Assembly: GCF_002284535.1 (NCBI RefSeq)
Contig: NZ_NPKH01000023.1
Coordinates: 465,767 to 529,766 of the forward strand
Direction of reading: 5' to 3'
DNA from: Mesorhizobium wenxiniae
GTDB lineage: Bacteria; Pseudomonadota; Alphaproteobacteria; Rhizobiales; Rhizobiaceae
DNA length: 64,000 nt
Numbering within the stretch: the stretch's first letter is position 1; the number at the start of each line of letters is the position of its first letter. The position numbers and the translations under genes are program-made. The notes under the pieces were generated by a model. That model made no database searches. It had not been told where the DNA came from and worked only from the letters and a program-made list of their open reading frames with translations. This document shows, one piece after another, positions 8,638 to 16,466 of the stretch.

Positions 8638-9786
8638 TCAAAGCCCCAGCCAGCCAGCAATAATGTTGCGCTGTATCTCAGACGTTCCGGAATAGAGTTT
8701 GCTGCCGATGGCATCACGCACGGCACGTTCGACGTCGAATTCGCTCAAGAAACCATAGCCGCCGAAGACCTGGACGACATCGAGCGTGGTGCGAACCAGC
8801 GATTCGCTCACAAAGAGCTTCGAAACGGCGGCGTCGAGGGATACGGACTGGGAGCGCTCAAGGCCCCACGCCGCCTTGTAGACGAGCAGTCGGGCCGCCT
8901 CCACCTGCATCTTCATGTCGGCAATCTTATGGGCGACCGCCTGGTGCTTGGAGATGGCCTGGCCGGACTGACGTCGGGTGCGCGTATAGGCCACTGCCTT
9001 TTCCAGAAGCCGCTCCATAGTGCCTATATGACTGGCGAATAGGCACGCCCGCTCCCAGTCCATGCTATGAGCGAACAGCCTGGAGCCGCCGCCCACTCCA
9101 CCGAGAACAGCGTTCTTCGAAACAAATACGTCCTCGAAGACAAGCTCCCCGATCGGAGACGTCCGCAGTCCCATTTTTTCGAACTTTTGCGCTACCAGAT
9201 AGCCGGGCAGCGCGCGGTCCACGAGGAAGCTCGTGATGCCGCCGAAATACCCCTTGGCGCGGTCAGTGACAGCAAAGACGACGGCAACATCTGCCACCGG
9301 CCCGTTGCTCACGAAGGTCTTCGTGCCGTTGATTAGAAAGCCGTCGCCATGAGGCTCCGCCCGGGTTTGCATCGCAAATGCATCGGAGCCCGACTCCGGT
9401 TCGCTCATCGCATTGGCTGCGATCAAAGTGCCATCACAGAGCCCCGGAAGATATCGATTCTTCTGCTCTTCAGTGCCGAACTTCCAAATCGGCACCACGC
9501 AGGCCAGAAGGTGGGCGCAGATCGAGAAGACCAAGCCGGAATCCTCGCAGCCGTAGCCAAGCGCATCGATTGCAACGGCCGTGGACAGGGAATCGAGACC
9601 GGGTCCCCCGTAGGCCTGGGGGACTGGCAGGCCGGTCAGGCCCATCTGCGCGCAAGCCCCCCACAACTCGCGCTGGAATACTTGGTCTCGGTCGCGCTGC
9701 CTGACGTCTTTATTGAGCTTATCTTGCGCGAAGCGAAGGATCTGGCCACGCAGGATACGCTGCTCCTCGTTCAGCGCGAAATCCAC
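8638..9786 (-). CDS. Acyl-CoA-dehydrogenase-family flavoprotein; candidate prolyl-ACP oxidase
   Basis: 382 residues with a GTG start (9784-9786) that overlaps the TAG of the adenylation gene by one base. The full acyl-CoA dehydrogenase fold is present: SEPESGSDAFAMQT, GTKTFVSNG and the C-terminal YSGTSEIQRNIIA. The medium-chain-type base (Glu in YEGTSEIQ) is Ser here, and a Glu sits at 245 in MDWERA, aligning with the isovaleryl-CoA dehydrogenase base in LDLER. Prolyl-carrier oxidases of the PltE/PigA/RedW group use that position. With an adenylation enzyme and carrier protein directly upstream, I infer FAD-dependent oxidation of prolyl-ACP to pyrrole-2-carboxyl-ACP. Fold certain; substrate inferred. 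Confidence 0.8.
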   Translation of the reverse strand: MDFALNEEQRILRGQILRFAQDKLNKDVRQRDRDQVFQRELWGACAQMGLTGLPVPQAYGGPGLDSLSTAVAIDALGYGCEDSGLVFSICAHLLACVVPIWKFGTEEQKNRYLPGLCDGTLIAANAMSEPESGSDAFAMQTRAEPHGDGFLINGTKTFVSNGPVADVAVVFAVTDRAKGYFGGITSFLVDRALPGYLVAQKFEKMGLRTSPIGELVFEDVFVSKNAVLGGVGGGSRLFAHSMDWERACLFASHIGTMERLLEKAVAYTRTRRQSGQAISKHQAVAHKIADMKMQVEAARLLVYKAAWGLERSQSVSLDAAVSKLFVSESLVRTTLDVVQVFGGYGFLSEFDVERAVRDAIGSKLYSGTSEIQRNIIAGWLGL

Positions 9787-11348
9787 TACTCCATCCTCAT
9801 CAGATGCTGGTAGTCGATTTTATCTGTCGATGTCTTGGGAAGTAATTGCTGATGCGAGAACCAGTCCGGGGCCATGTAGGCCGGCAAGTTGTGGGCGCAG
9901 AACCGCTTCAGCTCGATGAGCGACAGCGCATGGCCGTCGCGCGAGGCATAGAACACCTTAATGGAGACGCCCGACTCCTCCGAGCGAGCGATCGCCGCCA
10001 CCTCGGAGATCGCTGGATGGCGATAGAGCGCCGTCTCGATCTCGCCGAGTTCGATCCGATATCCCCGTCTCTTCACCATCCGGTCGCGTCGACCGCGGAA
10101 GGTGTAGACTCCGCCATCGCCTTCGATCACTACATCGCCGGTACGGTACCAGCGACCGCTTGAATCGACATGAAAAGCGGCGCTTGTTCGCTCAGGCATG
10201 TTCCAATAGCCCAGCATCACGGGAGCACCGCTGATTGCGAGCTCGCCTTCCTGGCCTCGCGGCACGTCGCGACCATTCGCATCGATCACGCGTGCCTTAA
10301 CATGCGAGCAGGCGCGCCCGATCGGAAACGGCGCCGAGCGGTCTTCGGCGATCGTCTGCGGGATTTCGTAGTAGGTACAGACGTTGGTTTCGGTTGGGCC
10401 ATAGAGATTCAGGTAGCGTGCGCGTGGGGCCACAGCCTTTAGCCTGCGCAGATGCTTGACCGGAAAAACCTCGCCGGCAAATAGAATGAACCGAAGAGCG
10501 TGGTCGTCGCGAGCATCAAGGCTGCCGTGCTCGACCAGAAGCGTGAGTACGGAGGGCGTGGAATACCAGACGGTCAACTGCCGCTCGGCGATCACCGACG
10601 CCATCCGGGTGGGATTCTTGCCGAGCTCCTCACCGATGAGGAATACGGTCGCGCCGTGCTTCAACGGTACGAAGATGTCGAGAATAGACAGGTCGAAGTG
10701 GAAAGGCGCATGGGAGGAGAAGCGGTCGTTCTCGTCAGGGGCGAGGATTTCGGAACACCAATCCACGTAGCTCGAGCCATTACGATGCGTCAGCATCACG
10801 CCCTTCGGCTGGCCGGTCGAGCCCGAAGTGTAAAGCACGTAAGCGAGGTTGTCCGGCCCCGGCCGCGCCGATTCGTCCTCCACCGCCAAGCCGTCGGCCT
10901 CTACGCGAGCCAGGTACGTCGCGAGCGGCGAGGGACTGTCGGACCAGTCGAGCGATAAGAGACAAGGTCCCGCAGCCAAGCGCGCCAACTCACAGCGCAA
11001 AGTTTCGGCTCGGGACGCCTCCACGAAAATCGCGCGCACGCCGCAGTCGTTAAATATGAACGCGTTACGCGCAGGCGGTGCCAGAGAGTCGACAGGCACA
11101 TAGGCCGCGCCCACCTTCAAGATGCCGAACAGAACAGCGAGCGAGGCGATCGATTTTGGAAGGCAGATGCCGACGCGGTCCGCCGGCCGGACGCCGATCC
11201 GACGTATATGGTCGCGGACTTGGTCCGACAGCGCGTCGAGCTCGCCGTAGGTGATCTGCCGCCCAGAGCTCGCCTCGACAGCGGCGCACCTCTGGGGATA
11301 CCGCCTCGCGCTCTGTTCCAGATACTCGTGTAAGGCAGCGACCGTCAT
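9786..11348 (-). CDS. Stand-alone adenylation enzyme, predicted L-prolyl-ACP ligase (PltF/CloN4-like)
   Basis: 520 residues forming a single A domain with no condensation or carrier domain. Core motifs are YTSGSTGQPKGV (173-184), NLYGPTE (314-320), YRTGD (401-405) and LPKTSTDKID with the catalytic Lys510. Aligning by eye to GrsA gives pocket residues Asp219, Leu220, Leu223, Tyr262, Leu289, Ala291, Leu315, Val323, Cys324 and Lys510, that is DLLYLALVCK. I recall this as the proline code of PltF, RedM and CloN4 in pyrrole biosynthesis. It should make prolyl-AMP and load the ACP encoded next upstream. Its stop overlaps the dehydrogenase start. Start ATG 11346-11348. Confidence 0.85.
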   Translation of the reverse strand: MTVAALHEYLEQSARRYPQRCAAVEASSGRQITYGELDALSDQVRDHIRRIGVRPADRVGICLPKSIASLAVLFGILKVGAAYVPVDSLAPPARNAFIFNDCGVRAIFVEASRAETLRCELARLAAGPCLLSLDWSDSPSPLATYLARVEADGLAVEDESARPGPDNLAYVLYTSGSTGQPKGVMLTHRNGSSYVDWCSEILAPDENDRFSSHAPFHFDLSILDIFVPLKHGATVFLIGEELGKNPTRMASVIAERQLTVWYSTPSVLTLLVEHGSLDARDDHALRFILFAGEVFPVKHLRRLKAVAPRARYLNLYGPTETNVCTYYEIPQTIAEDRSAPFPIGRACSHVKARVIDANGRDVPRGQEGELAISGAPVMLGYWNMPERTSAAFHVDSSGRWYRTGDVVIEGDGGVYTFRGRRDRMVKRRGYRIELGEIETALYRHPAISEVAAIARSEESGVSIKVFYASRDGHALSLIELKRFCAHNLPAYMAPDWFSHQQLLPKTSTDKIDYQHLMRME

Positions 11349-11356
11349 GGCGAGCT

Positions 11357-11617
11357 CTATGTGGACGCCTGCTTCGACTGGACGAAATTGGCAATTTGGG
11401 CGATGGAGTTCAGGTTCTCCGGCACGAGTTCGTCAGGGGCGATTTCGATGCCGCAGGATTTTTCCAGGTAGGCAACCAGCTTAAGCGTCGCCAACGAGTC
11501 GAGAATGCCGTCAGTTATCAGCTCTGTTGAATCCGTCAGATTCTCCGGCCTTTCACCGGGCAGAAATTCCTTCAATATGAAATCCTTGGCCATCGTCCTG
11601 ATCTGGATCGCGTTCAT
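11357..11617 (-). CDS. Acyl carrier protein
   Basis: 86 residues. The phosphopantetheine site is Ser41 in ITDGILDSLATLKLV, set in the usual four-helix pattern. It is acidic and free-standing. Its ATG overlaps the stop of the acyltransferase gene (ATGA, 11614-11617), and the adenylation gene begins 8 bp after its stop, so all are translated together. By analogy with PltL and DltC it should carry the activated amino acid during oxidation and then present the acyl group to the membrane acyltransferase. Confidence 0.88.
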   Translation of the reverse strand: MNAIQIRTMAKDFILKEFLPGERPENLTDSTELITDGILDSLATLKLVAYLEKSCGIEIAPDELVPENLNSIAQIANFVQSKQAST

Positions 11618-14202
11618 TGTTCCTCCTCTTGTGGAGCAACCGCAAAGTTCTGGGGAACCAAAACCTGGTGTTGCTGCAGCACTTCGTAAAGCTTGTCGGC
11701 GACGAGCCGGTGGCCGGCGGCGTTGGGGTGATCGTCCCAAGGTGCTACAAGAAGCGTCCGCCAGTCATAGCCGTCATACACACCGGAAAGATCGAGAACG
11801 TTAAAGCCAGCCTCGGCAGCGAGGCGCTTCTCCAGCTCGGTACTGGTCCTCTCGTCTGGTCTGGGTAGATAAATCCAAAAGACCCCGACCCCTTCTCGCT
11901 TCGCAGCTTCCACAATTCGGGAATAGATCGCACGCAGAAGTCTGTCTCCGTAGGGCGTGAGCTTTCTTTGAAGTACCTCGGGGTCGGCACGGGGATCGAT
12001 CCCGCTCTCGCGTACAATGTCGCGCACGAAGTCGTAGCGAAATGCGGAGCCATTCTGGATTGCTTTCCCGAGACGCTTTAGCGTTCTTGGAACAAGCGCG
12101 CTGTGCTCGAAGTAAAAGATGTACTTTGGTTTGAATGCGAGCACTCGATCCTCGATGATGGCCAGAATGTCCGGAGGAAGATAACCCCCAACGGCAAAGT
12201 TCAGCACCTCGTAGCGTCGATACCCGCTGTCGGCTGCCTGCGCATTCAGCCGCCGCTCCAACAGGCCCTCGAAAGTCTCGTCATCCGCGACGCCCTCGCC
12301 AAAGACATGCGAAGAGCCGACCATTGCGAGTCGAGTGATGCCGGGATCAGGAATCTTTTCGTAGTCCTGATCTCGCATGCCCCAGCGGTTGATGTGGACC
12401 CGCGTTCCCTTAAAGTCTGCTTGGGAGAGTGGTCGCAGATAGGTCGTGGGAAGCGCACCCGTGAACTCGCTCAGCGGCGTCTTGTCCAAATTGTTCCAAC
12501 CGTCACGTCGTTGGCCATAGACAATCCAGAGTTCTGGGTTGAATGCGCCGACATTGACGAGGTTCTCGTAGTAGCCGCGCTCCAGGTTCGCGTTGTCGCG
12601 GCTATTGAGGTTCGGCACTCTAATGTCGGCCATTGCGGTACTGACCGTCTCCCCGAGGCGATCGTGAACCACGGGGAGCGAGATGCAAACCGCGATCAAC
12701 CCGCACAAACCGACCGACGCAACCGACCGTCGGAAACTGTACTGGCGGTCGGCGCCGCCGCGCGCGAGCGCAAGCGCAGGAATGCCAATGATGGCTGCCA
12801 CCGCGACCAATACGAGGGCGGGCGTCATTTTGCCAGGGGCTTCCACGCCCACAGTATCGAAGACCGACAACCATTGCGGGACCGAGCTCGCGCTCCAAAA
12901 CGACCAAAGGAGGCAGATGACGACAAATACCCCAATGGTCCGGCTCGCAGTTTGCAGCGCACCGTTCCAGCTTAGTGCCCCGCCACGCAGGCGCCGCGTG
13001 CGACCGTGCCGCATTTCATAGTGGGCGTTGAACGTCACAAGCACGGCCAGGATCATCCAGAAGAGGAAGTCGTTCCAGGTGAACACCCAGGTGCCACGTA
13101 ACCAGAACCACTGATAGTTGTGCAGCAGCCAAGTCGCGAGGAACGCGAGGAGGGTCGCGCTGACCAGCGCTACGCTCTCTCCCCAGCGTCGAAAACGAAA
13201 ATACAACGGGTAGTATACAATTTTCATTATGAAATCCTTCCAGTATATGTTTATTCGACGCCAGAAATCTGTGAAACTTGAGGAGAGAAAGTACAGATTG
13301 TGGGTTTCTGGAAGGTTGAATCCAAATAAATGCAAAATCCCTGTGATTATGTGAAAAGTACCTGAAACCTTCAGATAAAGTAAAAACGGCCATATGACAA
13401 ATTGCAAAAGCTCAATCTGATTGTGTACGTCCGCAGCATCGATCACAAACCGCTGGTACACGATACGGTAGCATATTAAATGGATAGCGCCGCGAAACAT
13501 CCACTGAACACCTGTTTGATAAATATAATGCCGGTCAGCATTGTAGTAGCTGCTACGGAAAGTTCTAAAATCTACGACCGGAAAGAGCGGGAAGCACACG
13601 TTCGGCAACATGAAAAAATACGCGAGACGTTCCGAAACCGTCGCCATCCTCTGGTCACGCCGCGTTTCGTACGCATAGACAATGAGACGGAACATGAACA
13701 TTGAAGCGAGCACGGGCCAGACGGCGCGCGTCCACGGGATCGCAATCCAGTCCATTCGTGCGGCGGCGAGCCCGCAGCCGGCGCCAACCAGCGCCAGCAC
13801 TCTCCATCCAAAAGCGATCGGTAGGTGGACAATTCCGATCAGTACGAGCCCAATGGCGACGATCCAGGCGGCATCGATGAGGCCCTCAAATCTCCAGTGG
13901 TGCCAATTGGGCCCCACGTTCGCGAAAACTGCGGCGATAGCTGCGAACGAGAGCAGCACGAAAAACGGCAGCCGGTAACGCTGCGGCAGGAAGTAGTGCA
14001 CGCACCAGCCGGCGAGGGCAACGAGCAGGACGCGGACTAGCGCAGTAGTCTCGAGCCTGAGGAGATAGACCAGCGCGATGAAGAGGGCCAGCTCGCCGGC
14101 TATGGCGGACCAAGCCAGGATGCTTCTCGACTCGGTCCCCGTAGGATCCGCCGACCAGGGAAAAGACAATGTCTTGATCGAATGCACGGTCGCGCGCCTC
14201 AA
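11614..14202 (-). CDS. MBOAT acyltransferase fused to a periplasmic SGNH domain (DltB-DltD-like fusion)
   Basis: 862 residues. Residues 30-440 form a multi-span MBOAT core with SFTDFWRRINIYWKDFI (309-325) and the invariant active-site His361 in TWLLHNYQWFW. Two more membrane spans lie around 460-515. Residues 600-845 are an SGNH-hydrolase-like domain with a variant first block GSSH (Ser631) and a C-terminal DDHPNAAGH (His825). In Gram-positive Dlt systems the MBOAT (DltB) receives an acyl group from a carrier protein and the SGNH protein (DltD) helps deliver it outside; here both are one chain, next to a carrier protein. The likely acceptor is the EPS. Start is TTG 14202, whose bases overlap the TGA of a short leader ORF; GTG 14187 behind GAGG is the alternative. 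Confidence 0.85.
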   Translation of the reverse strand: MRRATVHSIKTLSFPWSADPTGTESRSILAWSAIAGELALFIALVYLLRLETTALVRVLLVALAGWCVHYFLPQRYRLPFFVLLSFAAIAAVFANVGPNWHHWRFEGLIDAAWIVAIGLVLIGIVHLPIAFGWRVLALVGAGCGLAAARMDWIAIPWTRAVWPVLASMFMFRLIVYAYETRRDQRMATVSERLAYFFMLPNVCFPLFPVVDFRTFRSSYYNADRHYIYQTGVQWMFRGAIHLICYRIVYQRFVIDAADVHNQIELLQFVIWPFLLYLKVSGTFHIITGILHLFGFNLPETHNLYFLSSSFTDFWRRINIYWKDFIMKIVYYPLYFRFRRWGESVALVSATLLAFLATWLLHNYQWFWLRGTWVFTWNDFLFWMILAVLVTFNAHYEMRHGRTRRLRGGALSWNGALQTASRTIGVFVVICLLWSFWSASSVPQWLSVFDTVGVEAPGKMTPALVLVAVAAIIGIPALALARGGADRQYSFRRSVASVGLCGLIAVCISLPVVHDRLGETVSTAMADIRVPNLNSRDNANLERGYYENLVNVGAFNPELWIVYGQRRDGWNNLDKTPLSEFTGALPTTYLRPLSQADFKGTRVHINRWGMRDQDYEKIPDPGITRLAMVGSSHVFGEGVADDETFEGLLERRLNAQAADSGYRRYEVLNFAVGGYLPPDILAIIEDRVLAFKPKYIFYFEHSALVPRTLKRLGKAIQNGSAFRYDFVRDIVRESGIDPRADPEVLQRKLTPYGDRLLRAIYSRIVEAAKREGVGVFWIYLPRPDERTSTELEKRLAAEAGFNVLDLSGVYDGYDWRTLLVAPWDDHPNAAGHRLVADKLYEVLQQHQVLVPQNFAVAPQEEEQ

Positions 14203-14288
14203 TCAGCTGCCGGCGGACATCGACAGGAACTCGCTTTGGGGCACGCGAAAGATCCGCAAGCTGCTGGTCCCCCTCCCATGGCTCCCAT
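14199..14288 (-). CDS. Short leader ORF before the acyltransferase gene
   Basis: From ATG 14286-14288 (or 14277-14279) a 26-29-residue Cys/Gly/Pro-rich peptide (MGGGPAACGSFACPKASS) ends at TGA 14199-14201, overlapping the TTG start of the acyltransferase gene. This would allow translational coupling for a start that has no ribosome site of its own. The same initial ATG lies at the matching place in copy a, where it starts the Crp-like gene, and in copy c. It may be an accident of the duplicated sequence. Confidence 0.3.
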   Translation of the reverse strand: MGAMGGGPAACGSFACPKASSCRCPPAAD

Positions 14289-14440
14289 CCCTGACGGGCA
14301 AAGCGCCCGGTCCTTGGAGCGTTGCCTTGACTTCTTTGAACGAGTCCGGTTCCGCGCAAACGCAGAAGTACCCAAGTGTATCAGAAACAAATCGCTCCGC
14401 TGTGCCCGGGGTAACAGCGACCCCGTCTCCAGATTGGAAG
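14233..14440. repeat. Repeated EPS upstream region, copy b
   Basis: The stretch from GCTTTGGGGCACGCGAAAG (14233) through TTTGAACGAGTCCGGTTCCG, to CTGTGCCCGGGGTAACAGCG (about 14400-14418) is nearly identical to copy c (16099-16325) and shares blocks with copies a and d. It is immediately upstream of the acyltransferase operon (minus strand) and is followed on the plus side by a glycosyltransferase fragment. The CTCTGAGA palindrome of copies a and d is degenerate here (GTCTCCAGATTGG). Confidence 0.7.
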
Positions 14441-14444
14441 CCGA

Positions 14445-14765
14445 TTCCGAATGGGGTCGATCTGCCCACAAGCCGCGCCGCGAGCCGAACGCCGATGGCC
14501 GCCGACGCCCTATCTGCCGTGGCCACTTAATCGGGCACGCTCGAGCACGTTTCGCCGAGTTCACGGCACTTCCCGCCGAGGCAAAGGCGCAACTCACCGT
14601 CCTGGGCGATGACCAATGCGCGCCACTTTCGAGGAACAGGCAGCCCGGTTGGGCCTTTCCAGCAGGGTCACCTTCGCCGGCGCGTTCGAAGATGTCTTTC
14701 CCGTCTGCGGGAGGCTGATTTCTATCTTTCGACCTTGGTGTCGGAAGGCATGTCAAACGCCCTGC
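14445..14765 (+). pseudogene. Glycosyltransferase fragment, partial copy of the gene at 19481
   Basis: About 320 bp aligning with 20091-20420 of the intact GT4 gene. Shared runs include TTCCGAATGGG at its start, GCAAAGGCGCAACTCACC, GCGAGGCTGATTTC-like and GGAAGGCATGTCAAACGC near its end. Small indels break the frame and both ends of the gene are missing. The homology begins exactly where the repeated upstream region ends, so the two were probably copied together. Confidence 0.8.
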
Positions 14766-14859
14766 AAACAGCCTCTCCTCGTTGAGGATCGTTGAATGGA
14801 TTCCCTTTGGCGAACGGGCATGCGAGTCTGATGCATCCGCACAGGAATTTTCTTCACCG

Positions 14860-15122
14860 TTTCGCCGATGCGAGCCAATCGAGACCAAGTGAGCCCCGTC
14901 GATCTTGAACCGCCTGCCCCGAGAAACGCCGGAATCTCTCCTTTGAGCCAAAGGCTCACAGCGCCACAGGGAACGCCGCCCGCGTTTTAGCCGTCGGGGC
15001 ATCAGCGGGGGCGTCCGCCACCCCGTTCGCGGGCTCTGTTGGATCTGCTTGACCCTGGACAGGAAACTCCGCGCTGTATCGCGATCATGACCGCACTCGC
15101 AAAGCCAGCAAGCTAGGCACAT
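14860..15122 (-). pseudogene. Possible TnpB-type transposase C-terminal remnant
   Basis: A minus-strand frame begins CLACWLCECGHDRDTARSFL, which resembles the second half of the zinc ribbon of TnpB/IS1341-type proteins (CxxCG, then DRD and an N-terminal helix), followed by a basic tail. No start, no RuvC motifs and no TnpA are present, so at most it is the 3' end of an element. Identification rests on a short motif only. Confidence 0.3.
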
Positions 15123-15251
15123 TCGTCGATCGTTAAGCAGCCATTTTCAGGCTATACTTCGTATACCGACATTAATGATGAGCTGCGTCATGAACGCCAA
15201 GGAGAAATGGAGTGCTCAGGATCAAAATACCTCACGGCATCCGGGTACACT

Positions 15252-15989
15252 TCACGCTGTCAAAAAGTCCGATCCATCGCCTTTGTGCGCGTAGTATCTT
15301 TCTCTAAGCCGCACGCTGAGCTTCGCCAGAAACGTACTATTGCGTTCTGCGGGCAAATGGTTGAACGGCCTGAGTTCCGATCCAATCTCAGATGTTTTCC
15401 TGAGCATCGCAAGGCCGGTACTACCGAAGTCTACCGTCATCTGAAGCTGGTCTAAGTTGTCGTAGAAAACGCTTCGAACTACATAAAAAATCCTTCGGTT
15501 AGCAATCTCAATTTTGGGATTGTCCTTCCTTCGCCCTCGCATATATGGGTTCGGATCAATGTCATCGAAGCAGATTGTGCCTCCTTTTCGAACCAGGCTG
15601 AACCACGTATACACTTCATTCAACACGTGTTCTGGCGTGTGCAGACTATCGACATAGACTAAATCGATCCCATCCTGCAGAATGGGCGCTTTGTTTAGGA
15701 TGGTCTTGCGATCTGTGGAGTCTGCCTGAACAAAGGTCCAGCGACAGCTAACTGCCGCAGTCGAGCAATCCCGGATATCGACCGAGACCAGGTTCCCGCC
15801 GTCCTTCTCGCAGGCAGCAAGAATCATTTTAGTGGCCTGCCCCCTATCCGTCCCAAGTTCTAGAAATGTGCCATTCGGTCGCGCAGCCGCTGCGTCGTAC
15901 AGCCGAACCAATTGCAGGGCTGCAATGGCCGCCTCACCGCACGATTGGGTCCGCTCCTGGGTTGCTCTAAGATATGAGATGACTTCCAT
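15252..15989 (-). CDS. Class I SAM-dependent methyltransferase (Methyltransf_24 type)
   Basis: 245 residues. SAM-binding motif I is FLELGTDRGQATKMIL (about 41-56), followed by the acidic residue LVSVDI, the post-I block FVQADS and the LVYVDSLHTPEHVLNE motif with an Asp-His pair. A metal-site-like FDDIDPNP follows. This fold is found in small O-methyltransferases of antibiotic and polysaccharide clusters (TylF/cephalosporin-hydroxylase-like). The start ATG 15987-15989 has a clear GAGGAAGGA ribosome site. Copy c of the repeated upstream region lies just before it. A role in O-methylating an EPS sugar is inferred from context. Confidence 0.75.
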   Translation of the reverse strand: MEVISYLRATQERTQSCGEAAIAALQLVRLYDAAAARPNGTFLELGTDRGQATKMILAACEKDGGNLVSVDIRDCSTAAVSCRWTFVQADSTDRKTILNKAPILQDGIDLVYVDSLHTPEHVLNEVYTWFSLVRKGGTICFDDIDPNPYMRGRRKDNPKIEIANRRIFYVVRSVFYDNLDQLQMTVDFGSTGLAMLRKTSEIGSELRPFNHLPAERNSTFLAKLSVRLRERYYAHKGDGSDFLTA

Positions 15990-16098
15990 TTGTCCTTCCT
16001 CACCAAAGCTGATCGTGTAGTCACACCGCTACGATCGTTTAAACTGGCGATCCGTTGTTGGAACTCGCCGCGCAACACATTTAAGACCACAAGAAGTA

Positions 16099-16325
16099 GC
16101 TTTGGGGCACGCGAAAGATCCGCAAGCTGCTGGTCCCCCTCCCATGGCTCCCATCCCTGACGGGTAAAGCGCCCCGTTCATTAGAGCCTTGCCTTGACTT
16201 CTTTGGACGAGTCCGGTTCCGCGCAAACGCAGAAGTGCCAGCAGAAGTACCAATAGATAAGTATATCAGAAAAAAATTGCTCCGCTGTGCCCGCGGTAAC
16301 AGCGACCCGTCTCTAAGATTGGCAG
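16099..16325. repeat. Repeated EPS upstream region, copy c
   Basis: Nearly identical to copy b over GCTTTGGGGCACGCG (16099), TCCCATCCCTGACGGGTAAA, GACGAGTCCGGTTCCGCGC, GCTCCGCTGTGCCC and GGTAACAGCGACCCGTCTC. It carries an extra CAGAAGTACCAATAGATAAG block. Located upstream of the minus-strand methyltransferase gene; it ends where another glycosyltransferase fragment begins. Confidence 0.7.
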
Positions 16326-16329
16326 CCGA

Positions 16330-16458
16330 TTCCGAATGGGATCGATCTGCCCCACAAGCCGCGCCGCGAACCGAACGCCGATGGCAGCCGACGCTCATCT
16401 GGCTTCGCTGCCTCGATTCGGAAAAACGCCTGAGCAACATGATCGGTGCGCTCGAGGC
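16330..16458 (+). pseudogene. Second glycosyltransferase fragment, partial copy of the gene at 19481
   Basis: Starts at the same base as the fragment at 14445 (TTCCGAATGGGATCGATC) and aligns with roughly 20091-20220, including AACGCCGATGGCAGCCGACG. It stops just before the 3' end of the pyruvyl transferase gene at 16467. It is frame-broken and non-functional. Confidence 0.75.
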
Positions 16459-16466
16459 AAAGAGCC

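Noticed and set aside
12103..12975. 290-codon plus-strand open frame
   Set aside because: Antisense to the C-terminal half of the MBOAT-SGNH gene.
14199..15122. 307-codon minus-strand open frame
   Set aside because: It runs through the repeated upstream region and the glycosyltransferase fragment on the opposite strand; only its first part (possible TnpB tail) and last part (leader ORF) have separate support.
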